Assembly (NCBI RefSeq): GCF_008001235.1
Contig: NZ_CP040751.1
Span: 3,785,501-3,849,500, forward strand
DNA from: Salidesulfovibrio onnuriiensis
GTDB taxonomy: Bacteria; Desulfobacterota; Desulfovibrionia; Desulfovibrionales; Desulfovibrionaceae
Length of the DNA stretch: 64,000 bases
Direction of reading: 5' to 3'
Positions 54,851 through 63,956 of the stretch are shown here, piece after piece. The notes below the pieces were generated by a model. It was not told where the DNA came from. It did no database searches and worked only from the letters and a program-made list of their open reading frames with translations. The first letter of the stretch is position 1. Each line of letters starts with the position of its first letter. Both the position numbers and the translations under genes were made by a program.

Positions 54851-54872
54851 GCCGCGTCACCCCGGAACAAGA

Positions 54873-54908
54873 AAAGGCCCCGCTCCATCTGGATCGGGGC
54901 CTTTTTTT
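54873..54908 (+). terminator. terminator of the Lrp-family gene
   Basis: AAAGGCCCCG (54873-54882) pairs with CGGGGCCTTT (54895-54904), followed by a run of Ts to 54908. Confidence 0.9.
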
Positions 54909-54991
54909 CGGTGGCCAGGGCAAAGGGGCTCCCGGTTGCACGATAAACAGTTCGCCTCCCCCCAAGGAGATCTTATCATCAACTCCACAGC

Positions 54992-56683
54992 CTATCGCTC
55001 CTGCTTACGCCATTTTTCAACGATATCATCAACATCTAGATCATCAGGGCCGGTGATCCATTTATCATGAAAATCAACATCATTACTATTGGGTTCAGGA
55101 CTTGGCTGATCTATTTTGATTCGTGTTGGTAGAGGAACAGCTTCACCTAATGCCAAGGACTCCCCACGTCCAAGCCCAGCAAGAATAGAAATCAAATCCC
55201 GTTCAGCTTCCGGGACAAGATTCCTTACATAATTTTGGTCGCTTGGGTTGGTGATCCTTAAGCACAGGAACGTCCCACATTGGGCAAGGACCGTTTCTGA
55301 TACTTCATGGGGCCTCTGGCTAACAACCCCCAATCCTACACCATACTTCCTGCCTTCCTTAGCTATCCGCTCCATTGACTTGCGCGCTCCCGCGAACTGA
55401 GCCGAAGAAGAGCGAGGAATGTAGTTGTGCGCCTCTTCACAAATGAGAAGCAGGGGGAAATTACGATACTCAGGATTCCAATAGTTAAACTCAAAAGCCA
55501 ACCGCCCTATCTGGGCCGCAACCGTAGGTCTCACATCAAAAGGAACCGAAGAAAGGTCAACGATAGTCACCTGTCTTTTTGGCTCTCCCAATCCCACAAA
55601 ATCACGCAGCAGGGCAGCAAGAGAATCGGATGTGGTCCGTACCTGAGGCTTCAACAGAAAGTCGTAGCGGACATCATTCATTCGGCTCTCAAGGCGAGTA
55701 ACAAACCTGTCAAAAACGCCATAGTTGGGACCATTCTTGGGCCCCCTTTGCCCCTGCACTTTCCGATTATTTTCTGCATCAATTAATGCAAGGAGTTCGT
55801 CTATAGAGAAATACACAGGGGTATCGACAGTTACCCTGCTCAATCCAAGCGGTCCCATTTCTCGCTCTCTAAGTTGACGCAAGGTGTCTCTAAAAAAAGC
55901 AACCTGATTATGTGCCGTAAACTCAGTATGATCTATCAGGAGATCACAAAGCTCAGCGTAGGTCATCAACCAATAAGGCATTTCCAATTCTCTAGCGTCG
56001 ATACTTCTAACGACGTCAGAATCAAAGGCATAACACGCTTCATTGTTTTGATCTTTCCAGCAATATTCACCATGAAGATCAAGAACAATGATATGAGCTT
56101 TGGGCATGACCTTGACCGCCTTTTGTATCACGGATGCCACGGTCCAAGATTTACCCGCACCCGTTTGCCCAAGAATGGCAAAGTGACGGCCAAACATTGA
56201 GGAAGGGTCCAAAAACACCCTTAAATCTGGATTCGATGCCAATGTTCCGAGGCTGTACCCTTTCGCACTAAAGTCGGAAAAGATCACATTAACGTCCTCC
56301 GAGCTAACCGCGTGAACCTCGGCTCCAGTCGTTGGGTAAACAGAAACCCCTCTCTCAAATTTACCAGCACCATCGAACGAACCAATCGGAATCAGGCTGA
56401 GGGTTCTTTGAGCAAAAGTTGTCATCAATGCTTCACCGCCCCCGCCTTTCTCCATGGGAACAAGCTTCTCCGCCTCAGACATCCGGGATACCAAAGCAAG
56501 GAGGCGTGTATCGCCTTGCACCACGGAGACGTATGAACCTATTTGGCCGACAAGAATGTCCTTATCTCCTATGGTGACAGCGGGGACACAATCTTGTTGC
56601 TCGTCAACCACTTTGGCTAGCAAGGCATCACCTTTAACATCCACGATATGCCCAATCAGGGTCTTACATTCACCGCTCATCAT
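54992..56683 (-). CDS. HerA-type ATPase of a SIR2-HerA defence pair
   Basis: A 563-residue ATPase. The N-terminal 130 residues form the HAS beta-barrel. The HerA/FtsK-type motor has Walker A GQTGAGKS (172-179), the segment VLDLHGEY, Walker B LLLICEEAHN (411-420) and the conserved VVSQRPHEVSETVLAQC. HerA motors form hexamers. The gene starts within the SIR2 stop codon (TAATG); an ATG at 56680 is an equally good start. Codon use is visibly more AT-rich than in neighbouring genes, consistent with acquisition. Confidence 0.9.
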   Translation of the reverse strand: MMSGECKTLIGHIVDVKGDALLAKVVDEQQDCVPAVTIGDKDILVGQIGSYVSVVQGDTRLLALVSRMSEAEKLVPMEKGGGGEALMTTFAQRTLSLIPIGSFDGAGKFERGVSVYPTTGAEVHAVSSEDVNVIFSDFSAKGYSLGTLASNPDLRVFLDPSSMFGRHFAILGQTGAGKSWTVASVIQKAVKVMPKAHIIVLDLHGEYCWKDQNNEACYAFDSDVVRSIDARELEMPYWLMTYAELCDLLIDHTEFTAHNQVAFFRDTLRQLREREMGPLGLSRVTVDTPVYFSIDELLALIDAENNRKVQGQRGPKNGPNYGVFDRFVTRLESRMNDVRYDFLLKPQVRTTSDSLAALLRDFVGLGEPKRQVTIVDLSSVPFDVRPTVAAQIGRLAFEFNYWNPEYRNFPLLLICEEAHNYIPRSSSAQFAGARKSMERIAKEGRKYGVGLGVVSQRPHEVSETVLAQCGTFLCLRITNPSDQNYVRNLVPEAERDLISILAGLGRGESLALGEAVPLPTRIKIDQPSPEPNSNDVDFHDKWITGPDDLDVDDIVEKWRKQER

Positions 56684-57696
56684 TACACCTCATTGCAAAT
56701 AACCTGGAAATCCCACAAAGAAGGGTGCCCTTCCACAACATCACCAATCAAAGAACACCGATCTTGAGTCACGATAATTACATTGCGATATGCACTCCAA
56801 CGTCCGAAAGCCTCATCGTCTAAGCTTCTAGAGAAGACCAACAAAGTAAAATCGTCGCGCCCAAGAGCATTAGCGAGTACGTCATTAACATGCTCATCCT
56901 TCATACCGTAGCCAATCACAGCCAGACGATTTAACAACTCTGGTCCATGGGCAAGTCGCATCCTAAAAACACTCCACAAAGCCGAATAAGGCTGGGAGGT
57001 TACATCCGAAGCTTTCCTGTACTGAGGCGGAACCATTAAATGCCGCGCGTGATCTGGACAGTCGCAAGAGTAGGAGCATCGGCGCAGCCCAATGTCCTCA
57101 TAATCAAACCACCCCACAGACCCATGCAGCTTGATTAGGTGAAATGTATCTTGAATCGGGCGAGCAACTGCCCCCCTGCCCCCAGCTTGTTTTGCGTATG
57201 CTAATCGCGAAAACACGTTCCCATCAAAAAAGGCTTTCTCAGCCCCCCAAAAACCATCCACAAGCTTAACCCCGGCCATCTCTGCTGCCCGTTCAACCAG
57301 TGGGTCATAGTTCAATGAGAAGACAGGATTCGGAAAACCGTTTCGACGAGAAACTATCCGGGTTACAAATTCGACATGCGACTCAAGTGAGGGCGCTATA
57401 CCAAGAAAGACTTTCGCAATTGCATTGGTGACAGAAACTCGGTGAGGCGACTCCACTACGCCGCCGTCATCAAGCAAATCCAAAGCATGCTCTATCCCCC
57501 AAGCCCCCTCATCAAGTTTTCGAGCAATATCATTGCACTCGGCTTCTGGGAGGACTGGCTTGACCAAATCCCACAACCCAGCAGCGAGAGGGTAGCCCCC
57601 GCCGGCCAAATAGGATGAGCCTGCCCCAAGCAAATATCCTACATTTCGCGAAGCGAGCTGTCGCTTCACGGCCTCTTCAACTGCTTCCTTGTTCAC
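56683..57696 (-). CDS. SIR2-domain NADase-like defence protein
   Basis: A 337-residue protein with a SIR2-like NAD-binding domain: GAGSS (24-28), the Asn129-Asp131 pair in SLNYDPLVERAA, and the catalytic His191 in KLHGSVGW. A C-rich segment (CSYSCDC) follows. The C-terminal part (AVIGYGMKDEHVNDVL) is also typical of SIR2-type defence proteins. The start codon is GTG. With the adjacent HerA gene it matches the SIR2-HerA anti-phage system, which is known to deplete NAD upon infection. Confidence 0.9.
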   Translation of the reverse strand: MNKEAVEEAVKRQLASRNVGYLLGAGSSYLAGGGYPLAAGLWDLVKPVLPEAECNDIARKLDEGAWGIEHALDLLDDGGVVESPHRVSVTNAIAKVFLGIAPSLESHVEFVTRIVSRRNGFPNPVFSLNYDPLVERAAEMAGVKLVDGFWGAEKAFFDGNVFSRLAYAKQAGGRGAVARPIQDTFHLIKLHGSVGWFDYEDIGLRRCSYSCDCPDHARHLMVPPQYRKASDVTSQPYSALWSVFRMRLAHGPELLNRLAVIGYGMKDEHVNDVLANALGRDDFTLLVFSRSLDDEAFGRWSAYRNVIIVTQDRCSLIGDVVEGHPSLWDFQVICNEV

Positions 57697-58257
57697 GTTT
57701 TGACCTGCTTATTGTGCAAAAATTTTATAATTAGCCAAACGCCCACGCCTCTCATTGACGAAGTCAATCGATCATCCGATACCATGTGAACGACTCGAAG
57801 TCAGTATCCTTATATGGATGCTAATAGCTTTGAAAAATTCAACTTTCCCCATAATATTGACCGCTTTGGAACCAACCAAACACTGACTAAATATTGACAC
57901 TTAAATTATAAAGCAAAAATACTGTAATTCCTCCCCGTTCAGCTATTGGGGGTATACAAAGGTTTCGGAACAAGATGAGGATTTACCAACTCAACAAATT
58001 TACTGCCAAAGGTGAAGCCATTGCTGCCCCAAAAGAATTATTGAATTTAAAATCGGCGAGATAATCAAAACGTAACGCAAAATCAAAATCCATTGGCAAA
58101 TCATATCAAATAGAAGTGGTCCAACAAAGTGGCCCCACTTCTATTTGCGGCTTGAATTCGGTGAAAATCACCTTAAAATATTGAAGGAAAAATCAATTAG
58201 AATCATTGGGCTTTACTGACACCCAAAAGGAGCTCGCACCCACTCGATTACAAAAAA
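57697..58257. other. AT-rich intergenic region flanking the defence pair
   Basis: About 560 bases, much more AT-rich than the surroundings, without a convincing gene. A TATAAAAT-like -10 box for the SIR2 gene is seen on the minus strand near 57725-57732. An inverted repeat ATTGAC/GTCAAT at 57754-57768 could be an operator. A 29-codon ORF on the plus strand at 57975-58064 lacks a good ribosome site. The rest may be remnant mobile DNA, but no transposase fragment was recognised. Confidence 0.5.
58108..58146. repeat. perfect 12-base inverted repeat
   Basis: AAATAGAAGTGG (58108-58119) pairs with CCACTTCTATTT (58135-58146) around 15 bases. It lies about 110 bases past the gspE stop, in AT-rich DNA. 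It could be a terminator for the gsp operon or for a transcript from the other side, or the end of an old mobile element. Confidence 0.5.
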
Positions 58258-59961
58258 CTATTCGTTGGCGACACGCAGCACTTCGGAAAGGGTGGTCAGG
58301 CCGGCCCTGGCCTTCTGGCAGCCGTTCTGCACCAGGGTTTCCATGCCCTCGGCCTTGACCTGCCTGCGGATCTGGTTGGAATCCGCCGTACTGAGCATCA
58401 TGGACTTGACGGCCTCCGAAGGCTCCATGACCTCGTACAGGGCCATGCGCCCCCGGTAGCCCGTGGACATGCAGGCCTCGCACCCCACGGGACGGTAGAC
58501 GGAACGCCCGCGAAACTCGTCGCCGAATCCCCCGAACTCCATGGCCAGCTGCTGTTCGCTGGGCAGATACTCCTCCCGGCATTCGGGGCACAGGCGGCGC
58601 ACCAGGCGCTGGGCCACCACGGCCCGGAGCACCGACGAAAGCAGGAAGGGCTCCACGCCCATGTCGATGAGCCGGGTCACGGCGCTGGGCGCGTCGTTGG
58701 TATGCAGGGTGGAAAAGACCAGGTGCCCGGTGAGGGCCGCCTGAATGGCGATCTCGGCCGTCTCGTAGTCGCGGATCTCCCCGATGAGCACCACATCCGG
58801 GTCCTGGCGCAGGATGGAGCGCAGGCCCGAGGCAAAGGTCAGGCCAGTCTTGGTGTTGACCTGTATCTGGCCGATCCCGTCCAGCTGGTACTCCACGGGA
58901 TCCTCGATGGTCATGATGTTCTTGTCCGGGGAATTGATGTGATTGAGCACCGCGTAGAGGGAAGTGGTCTTCCCGCTCCCCGTGGGCCCGGTGACCAGGA
59001 TAATGCCGTGGGACACGTTCACCAGCCGATGCATGCGCTCCAGGTTGTGATCGGAAAGCCCCAGCTCCGGCAGGCCCAGGATGCGGCTACCCTTTTCCAA
59101 CAGGCGCAGGACCACCCGCTCGCCAAAGGTGGTGGGCAGGCAGGAAACGCGCAGGTCCACCTGGCGGCTGCCCAGGGTCAGGGAAATGCGCCCATCCTGC
59201 GGCAGGCGCTTTTCCGCGATATCCAGCCGGGCCATGATCTTGATGCGCGAAACCAGTGCGGCGTGAAAGCGCTTGGCAATGGAATGCTTGTCGTAGAGAA
59301 CTCCATCCAGCCGGAACCGGACGCGCAGCACGTCCTTGTACGGCTCGATGTGGATGTCGCTGGCATTGGAACGCACGGCCTGGGAGAGGATCATGTTCAC
59401 CAGCTTGATGAAGGGGGCGTCGCTGGTGTCGTCCAGCAGGTCCTCGATCTTCTCGTCATTGAGCATCCCCAGGGAATCGGTTTCCGCTCCCTCCAGGACC
59501 TCGATGGCCTCCAGGTTCTCCTCCATCTCCCCGAAGACCATGTTCACGGCCCCGACCACGGCGTCCTCCGGGGCGAACACCGGCATGGCGTCCCGTCGGT
59601 CAAGGACCAGCCGCATGTCATTGAGCACGTCCAGCGACGCGGGCCGGGCCACGGCGATCAGCTGCCGCCCCTCGCCGTCCACCAGGGGGATGGCCTTGAA
59701 CCGCTTCAGGTAATGGATGGAAAAGGCGTGCACCTGCTCGGCGTCCACCCAGTCCGGATCGATATGCTCGAGAAACGTATAGCCGTAATACCGGGCATGG
59801 AACCGGCCCAGGTCGGCTTCGGACAGCCTGCCCTTGGCCAGAAGAAACTCGGCAAGATCAACACCCTGCTCCCGGGCCTTGCCCTCCAGTTCCTCCAGCT
59901 CCTCGGCCAGGACGTGCCCCGCCGAAACCAGGGCCGTCTTGATGTCCGCCACGGCCGTCAC
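58258..59961 (-). CDS. gspE: type II secretion ATPase
   Basis: A 567-residue ATPase of the secretion assembly family. An N-terminal GspE/PilB domain (about 1-150) is followed by the motor with Walker A GPTGSGKTTS (around 325), the Asp box IMTIEDPVEYQ, Walker B DVVLIGEIRD and the His box HTNDAPSA. A tetracysteine zinc site is formed by CPEC and CEAC near residues 470-510. Its ATG overlaps the gspD stop (ATGA). It is the last gene of the part of the operon in the window. Confidence 0.93.
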   Translation of the reverse strand: MTAVADIKTALVSAGHVLAEELEELEGKAREQGVDLAEFLLAKGRLSEADLGRFHARYYGYTFLEHIDPDWVDAEQVHAFSIHYLKRFKAIPLVDGEGRQLIAVARPASLDVLNDMRLVLDRRDAMPVFAPEDAVVGAVNMVFGEMEENLEAIEVLEGAETDSLGMLNDEKIEDLLDDTSDAPFIKLVNMILSQAVRSNASDIHIEPYKDVLRVRFRLDGVLYDKHSIAKRFHAALVSRIKIMARLDIAEKRLPQDGRISLTLGSRQVDLRVSCLPTTFGERVVLRLLEKGSRILGLPELGLSDHNLERMHRLVNVSHGIILVTGPTGSGKTTSLYAVLNHINSPDKNIMTIEDPVEYQLDGIGQIQVNTKTGLTFASGLRSILRQDPDVVLIGEIRDYETAEIAIQAALTGHLVFSTLHTNDAPSAVTRLIDMGVEPFLLSSVLRAVVAQRLVRRLCPECREEYLPSEQQLAMEFGGFGDEFRGRSVYRPVGCEACMSTGYRGRMALYEVMEPSEAVKSMMLSTADSNQIRRQVKAEGMETLVQNGCQKARAGLTTLSEVLRVANE

Positions 59962-61985
59962 TGCTGCAGGTCCCTTTCCTGTCCGTCCTGCGCCAGGCCG
60001 ATGAATACGGGCCGGACCGGGTCGGCCATGATCATCTTCGGGAGCCCCATGCCGTTGCTGCCCAGCTCCACCTCGTGCATCATCTTGCGCTTCATGCTCG
60101 CCAGCGCGGAAGACTCGTCATAAGAATTGATAATCTTTGGCGTTATGAAGATGAACAGATTGGTGGTCTTGTCCGTGTCCGATTTCTGCTTGAACAGCCA
60201 GCCCAGCAGGGGAACGTCCCCGAGCCCGGGGACCTTGGACCTGCCCTTGGTGGAATCCTCGTTGAGGAGCCCGGCGATGACCGCGGTCTGGCTGTCCTTC
60301 ATCTGAATGACCGTCTCCACCTCGCGCTTCTTGGTGGTGGGGGCAATGACGTTCTGACTATCGGAAAGCTTGACCAGGCTTTCCACCACCCGGCTGACCT
60401 CCTGCTTGATCTCCAGGCGCAGGGTGCCCTTTTCCCCTATGTGCGGGGTCATCTCCAGCTTGACGCCCACATCCTTGTAATCCAGGCTCACCGAGGCGTA
60501 ATCCTTGTTGACGTTGGAGGTCTGGGTCTGCGTGGAAAAGGGGATGTTGTCCACCACATTGACGCTGGCCTTTTCGTTGTCCAGGGTCAGCAGCTGGGGC
60601 GTTGCCAGTATCTTGTAGTCATTGTTGGTCTCGGCGACATTGATGATGGACTGGATGCTGTAGCTCACGGACCCGATCTTGATGGCGTTGTTCATGATGG
60701 CGCCGATGGTGCCGCCGGACGGGAACCCGATGGCGCCGGAATCCGCCTTGGAGGGAAGGGTGATGGACCCGCCGCCCGTATTGCTGGAAATGAAGCCCGA
60801 GGTGTCGCCCCCGGATCCGCCCGCGGCCCAGTTGACCCCGAACGAAAAGCTGGCGTCCGAGGAGACCTCCATGATCAGGGCCTCGATGTAGACCTGCTTG
60901 CGCAGGACATCAAGCTGGGCAATGGTCCCCTTGAGGGCCGCGAACTCGTCCGGGCGCGCGGTGATGATCAGGCTGTTGGTGGCCTTGTCCGCCACCACCT
61001 TGATATCCTTGGAAAGCTTGGTGACCTTGCCCTCCTTGTCCACCTGCCGGGAAATCAGATCGTTGAGGATCTTGGCCACGTCCTCGGCGTCGGCGTTCTC
61101 CAAGTTCACGAGATGGATGTCGTCCTTGCCCTTGGGAGTGGGAATGTCCAGGGACGCGATCATCTCGGAGATGAGCTCGAGACTGGCGGGATCGCCCAGG
61201 GCGATGACCGAGTTGGTGCGCTTGTCCGCCTCGACCAGGGCCAGGGCCTTCTTGCCCACCTTCTCCATCTCCTGGATCTTGGTGGTCATGATCTTGGAAA
61301 CGCTGGCCGCAATGCTCGCGGCGTCGGCATGCGCCAGCGGGAACGTTCTGGTCCGCGTGGCGTAGGCGCTTCTGTCCACCTCGCGCACCACGGCCAGCAG
61401 GCTCTCTATGTTGGATGCGGGAGCGGTGACGATCAGGGTGTTGGTGGGCGTGTATACGCTTACCAGCCCGTTCTTGTCGGTCATGTTCACCAGCAGCTTG
61501 GCCAGCTCCGGCGCGCTGGAATTCCTGAGCGGAATGATCTGGGTGATGAGTTCCTCGCCCGCGTCCTTTGCGCTGTAGCGGCCGGCCTGCACCGGAATCC
61601 CCTGCCGCCGGGCCTCGGAGATGGGCACGATCTTGTACTCGTTCTCCACCGTGGTGGCCACGATGGCGAAATCGTTCACCAGCAGGATGGTTTCAAAGGC
61701 CTCGTAGGCCTCCTCCAGGGAGACCTTGGACGGGGAATAGGCGTTGATACGGCCTTCCACGCGCCGGTCCACGATGAAGTTGCGGCCGGTCAGCTCGCTC
61801 ATGAACTTGATGAGCACGTGGATGTCCACACTCTTGAAGTCCATGCTGATGGTTCGTTCCAGCGGCGCGTCCTCCGTCTGCGCCGCCGCGGGCGAGGCCA
61901 GCAAAAGGCACAGGAGCAACAGGCCGACGATCCGCGCCGCCCCCGGAAACAGGCGCGGCAATATTTCCCTAGCTTTCAAAAGCAT
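59958..61985 (-). CDS. gspD: type II secretion secretin
   Basis: A 675-residue outer-membrane secretin with signal peptide (ending SPAAAQ). N0 to N3 domains are visible as ISMDFKSVDIHVLIKFMSELTG, then several repeats of the type LIVTAPASNIESLLAVVREVD. The secretin core runs from about 370, with the Gly/Ser-rich gate segment and VPGLGDVPLLGWLFK near the end. The start at 61985 overlaps the gspC stop (TGATG). Confidence 0.94.
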   Translation of the reverse strand: MLLKAREILPRLFPGAARIVGLLLLCLLLASPAAAQTEDAPLERTISMDFKSVDIHVLIKFMSELTGRNFIVDRRVEGRINAYSPSKVSLEEAYEAFETILLVNDFAIVATTVENEYKIVPISEARRQGIPVQAGRYSAKDAGEELITQIIPLRNSSAPELAKLLVNMTDKNGLVSVYTPTNTLIVTAPASNIESLLAVVREVDRSAYATRTRTFPLAHADAASIAASVSKIMTTKIQEMEKVGKKALALVEADKRTNSVIALGDPASLELISEMIASLDIPTPKGKDDIHLVNLENADAEDVAKILNDLISRQVDKEGKVTKLSKDIKVVADKATNSLIITARPDEFAALKGTIAQLDVLRKQVYIEALIMEVSSDASFSFGVNWAAGGSGGDTSGFISSNTGGGSITLPSKADSGAIGFPSGGTIGAIMNNAIKIGSVSYSIQSIINVAETNNDYKILATPQLLTLDNEKASVNVVDNIPFSTQTQTSNVNKDYASVSLDYKDVGVKLEMTPHIGEKGTLRLEIKQEVSRVVESLVKLSDSQNVIAPTTKKREVETVIQMKDSQTAVIAGLLNEDSTKGRSKVPGLGDVPLLGWLFKQKSDTDKTTNLFIFITPKIINSYDESSALASMKRKMMHEVELGSNGMGLPKMIMADPVRPVFIGLAQDGQERDLQQ

Positions 61986-62509
61986 CACGCACCACCCCAC
62001 ATGTCCTCCGCCTGGTCATCGCTCTCGAGCTCGATGAGCAGGACCTTTTTCTCCCCGCCCTTGGAAAGGACCAGGGCCCGACGCTGGATTTCCGCGATGG
62101 AATGCCCGGCAAGCGAATCCCCCACCTTGACCAGCCGCTGCTTGTCCCCTTCCAGGATGATGGCCCTGGAAAGCGGCGCCGCGTCGCAATAGATGGTGCC
62201 CAGCAACTTGATGCCCAGCTGCACCACGGGCAGCTCTTCGATGGCCGTGGCGCCCGAAGCCTCGGGCATGGCGGCCCGGAAAAGATTGCGGTCCCGGATG
62301 GCCGCGAAATGGCTCACGGGCGGAATGGGCGCGGCCTCCACGGCCACGGGGGCTTCCATGCCGTCCATGTCCACCTCCGGAAGCTGCGGCTGGGCGGTCA
62401 GGGCCTTGCCCGCGCCGCACAGGAAATAACCGGCAACAATGACGGCGGCCAGGGCGAGCCCGGCCGTCCGCAACGAGGGGCGTGGCATCCCGAGTCCCGT
62501 CATTCGCAT
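61985..62509 (-). CDS. gspC: type II secretion inner-membrane protein C-like
   Basis: A 174-residue protein with one membrane helix (about 14-32) and a periplasmic homology region containing FAAIRDRNLFRAAMP and LLGTIYCDAAPLSRAIILEG through VKVGDSLAGHSIAEIQRRALVL. This is the short GspC form without a C-terminal PDZ domain. It overlaps the preceding TPR gene by 10 bases. Confidence 0.85.
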   Translation of the reverse strand: MRMTGLGMPRPSLRTAGLALAAVIVAGYFLCGAGKALTAQPQLPEVDMDGMEAPVAVEAAPIPPVSHFAAIRDRNLFRAAMPEASGATAIEELPVVQLGIKLLGTIYCDAAPLSRAIILEGDKQRLVKVGDSLAGHSIAEIQRRALVLSKGGEKKVLLIELESDDQAEDMWGGA

Positions 62510-63462
62510 TTTCCCGCCGCCTTATACCGTTCTTCGGCTTCGCAGAATCCCATGGAGCAGGCCCGGCGAAGATCCGAGCATCCCTTGGCCGCATTGCCGA
62601 GCAGGAAATGCAGTTCGCCTCTATTGATATACGCCTCCGGGAAATCCGGCTTGCGCGAGATCGCCCGGGTGTAGTCGTCCACAGCCGCCTCAAGCTGCTG
62701 CTGCCTTTCGTACCCCAAGGCCCGGTTGTAATAGAAAACCGAGACGGAATCATCCAGCTCCATGGCCTTTTGCAGGTCCACCATGCCCTGCTTGAACCGC
62801 CCCAGCTGGAAAAGGCACAGGGCGCGGTTGGAATAGGCGTTGGCCTGCTGGCGGCTGGCCTCGCCGAGCACCAGGTAGGCCGAATACCCCTCGGCCGCAT
62901 CCTGCCAGAGCCCGTTCTTCTGGGCGGCGTAGGCCTTCATGAACAGGCTTTCCCCGTCCGAGGGATCCAGGGCCGCGGCCTGCCGGAAACAGCCCATCGC
63001 GAGCTCGGATTCCTCCAGCTCGAGCGAGGCGATCCCCTTGCCGTAATATCCCCTGGCCCTGGCCGGGGCGACCTGGAGGGCCCGGTTGAAAAAGACCAGC
63101 GCCTCGTCGTAACTGCCGAGACGGATATGCGCAAAGCCGATGTTGATGAGGTAGTCGGCATTGCCCGGGGCGCGCATGGATGCGCTTTCAAAGGCCTCCA
63201 GGGCCTCTTTGGCCTGCCCCGATTCGAGCAGGAGCACGCCCATGTTGTTCAGGTAGACGGGATTTTCGGGATCGGCGGCGACGAGCTCCCTGAACAGGGC
63301 GAGGCTCTTGCCTACATCGCCGCTCCTGTAGGCCCGCACCGCATCCGTGTCCGCCTTGGCAAGGTCGGGCGCAGCATCCCGCCCCTGCTTGCGGGCGGCA
63401 CACCCGCAGCAGACAATAAACGCCAGCATGGCCAAAAGCATGACCACGTATTTCTTCCCCAT
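62500..63462 (-). CDS. TPR lipoprotein in the type II secretion operon
   Basis: A 320-residue protein with a lipobox-like cleavage site (FIVCCGCAARK; Cys near position 21) and about seven TPR repeats, for example PVYLNNMGVLLLESGQAKEALEAFESA. It probably sits in the outer membrane. TPR lipoproteins can act as pilotins that help assemble secretins; its place next to gspC and gspD suggests that role, which is an inference. Confidence 0.82.
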   Translation of the reverse strand: MGKKYVVMLLAMLAFIVCCGCAARKQGRDAAPDLAKADTDAVRAYRSGDVGKSLALFRELVAADPENPVYLNNMGVLLLESGQAKEALEAFESASMRAPGNADYLINIGFAHIRLGSYDEALVFFNRALQVAPARARGYYGKGIASLELEESELAMGCFRQAAALDPSDGESLFMKAYAAQKNGLWQDAAEGYSAYLVLGEASRQQANAYSNRALCLFQLGRFKQGMVDLQKAMELDDSVSVFYYNRALGYERQQQLEAAVDDYTRAISRKPDFPEAYINRGELHFLLGNAAKGCSDLRRACSMGFCEAEERYKAAGKCE

Positions 63463-63470
63463 ATCCCCAC

Positions 63471-63956
63471 CTACTCCGTAAAATCTTCAAAACCGGCCGC
63501 GCCGGGGCGGCACTCCACCTCGTTCAGCACCGGGTTGACAAGAAGGCTGTACAGCCCCTCTTCCGTATCCAAACGCACAATGGCGGAGGACGCAACGCCC
63601 CGCCTGTTGATGAGCAGCCCCTTGGGGCCATCCCCGTCCTCCCCGGCCAGCACCAGTTCCCGGAACCGCACCGACGCCGGAAAATCCAGCTCCTTCTTGC
63701 CGGCAATGCGAACCAGGGACGGCTCGAACTCCACCAGCACATTGGTGCGCGTCAGCTTGGCCAGCGTCCGTCCCTGTCCAACGGTCCCGCGGACAAACCG
63801 GACCGCGGAATCGACGCTCCCGCCGGAGGGACCGCCGAGCTGGGGGACCACGAACACCGCCACAATGGCCAGAACCGCCAGGACCACCAGCAACTCGAAC
63901 AGGGTGAACCCGCCGGAGGCGCCCCTATTCCAGTTCCCAGTTGTTGACATCGGCAT
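63471..63956 (-). CDS. gspH: type II secretion minor pseudopilin
   Basis: A 161-residue protein with a type III signal: prepilin peptidase cleavage after Gly16 in GG-FTLFELLVVLAVLAIVA, with Glu at position 5 of the mature protein. A globular domain follows, compatible with GspH. An ATG at 63950 is an alternative start. Its beginning overlaps the 3' end of the preceding gene by 32 bases. Confidence 0.83.
   Translation of the reverse strand: MPMSTTGNWNRGASGGFTLFELLVVLAVLAIVAVFVVPQLGGPSGGSVDSAVRFVRGTVGQGRTLAKLTRTNVLVEFEPSLVRIAGKKELDFPASVRFRELVLAGEDGDGPKGLLINRRGVASSAIVRLDTEEGLYSLLVNPVLNEVECRPGAAGFEDFTE

Noticed and set aside
57975-58064. 29-codon ORF in the AT-rich region
   Set aside because: It has no good ribosome site, resembles no family I recognise, and such ORFs are expected by chance; it is mentioned only as part of the region.
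60075-62192. Plus-strand ORF of 705 codons opposite gspD
   Set aside because: Antisense shadow; the secretin on the minus strand is unambiguous.
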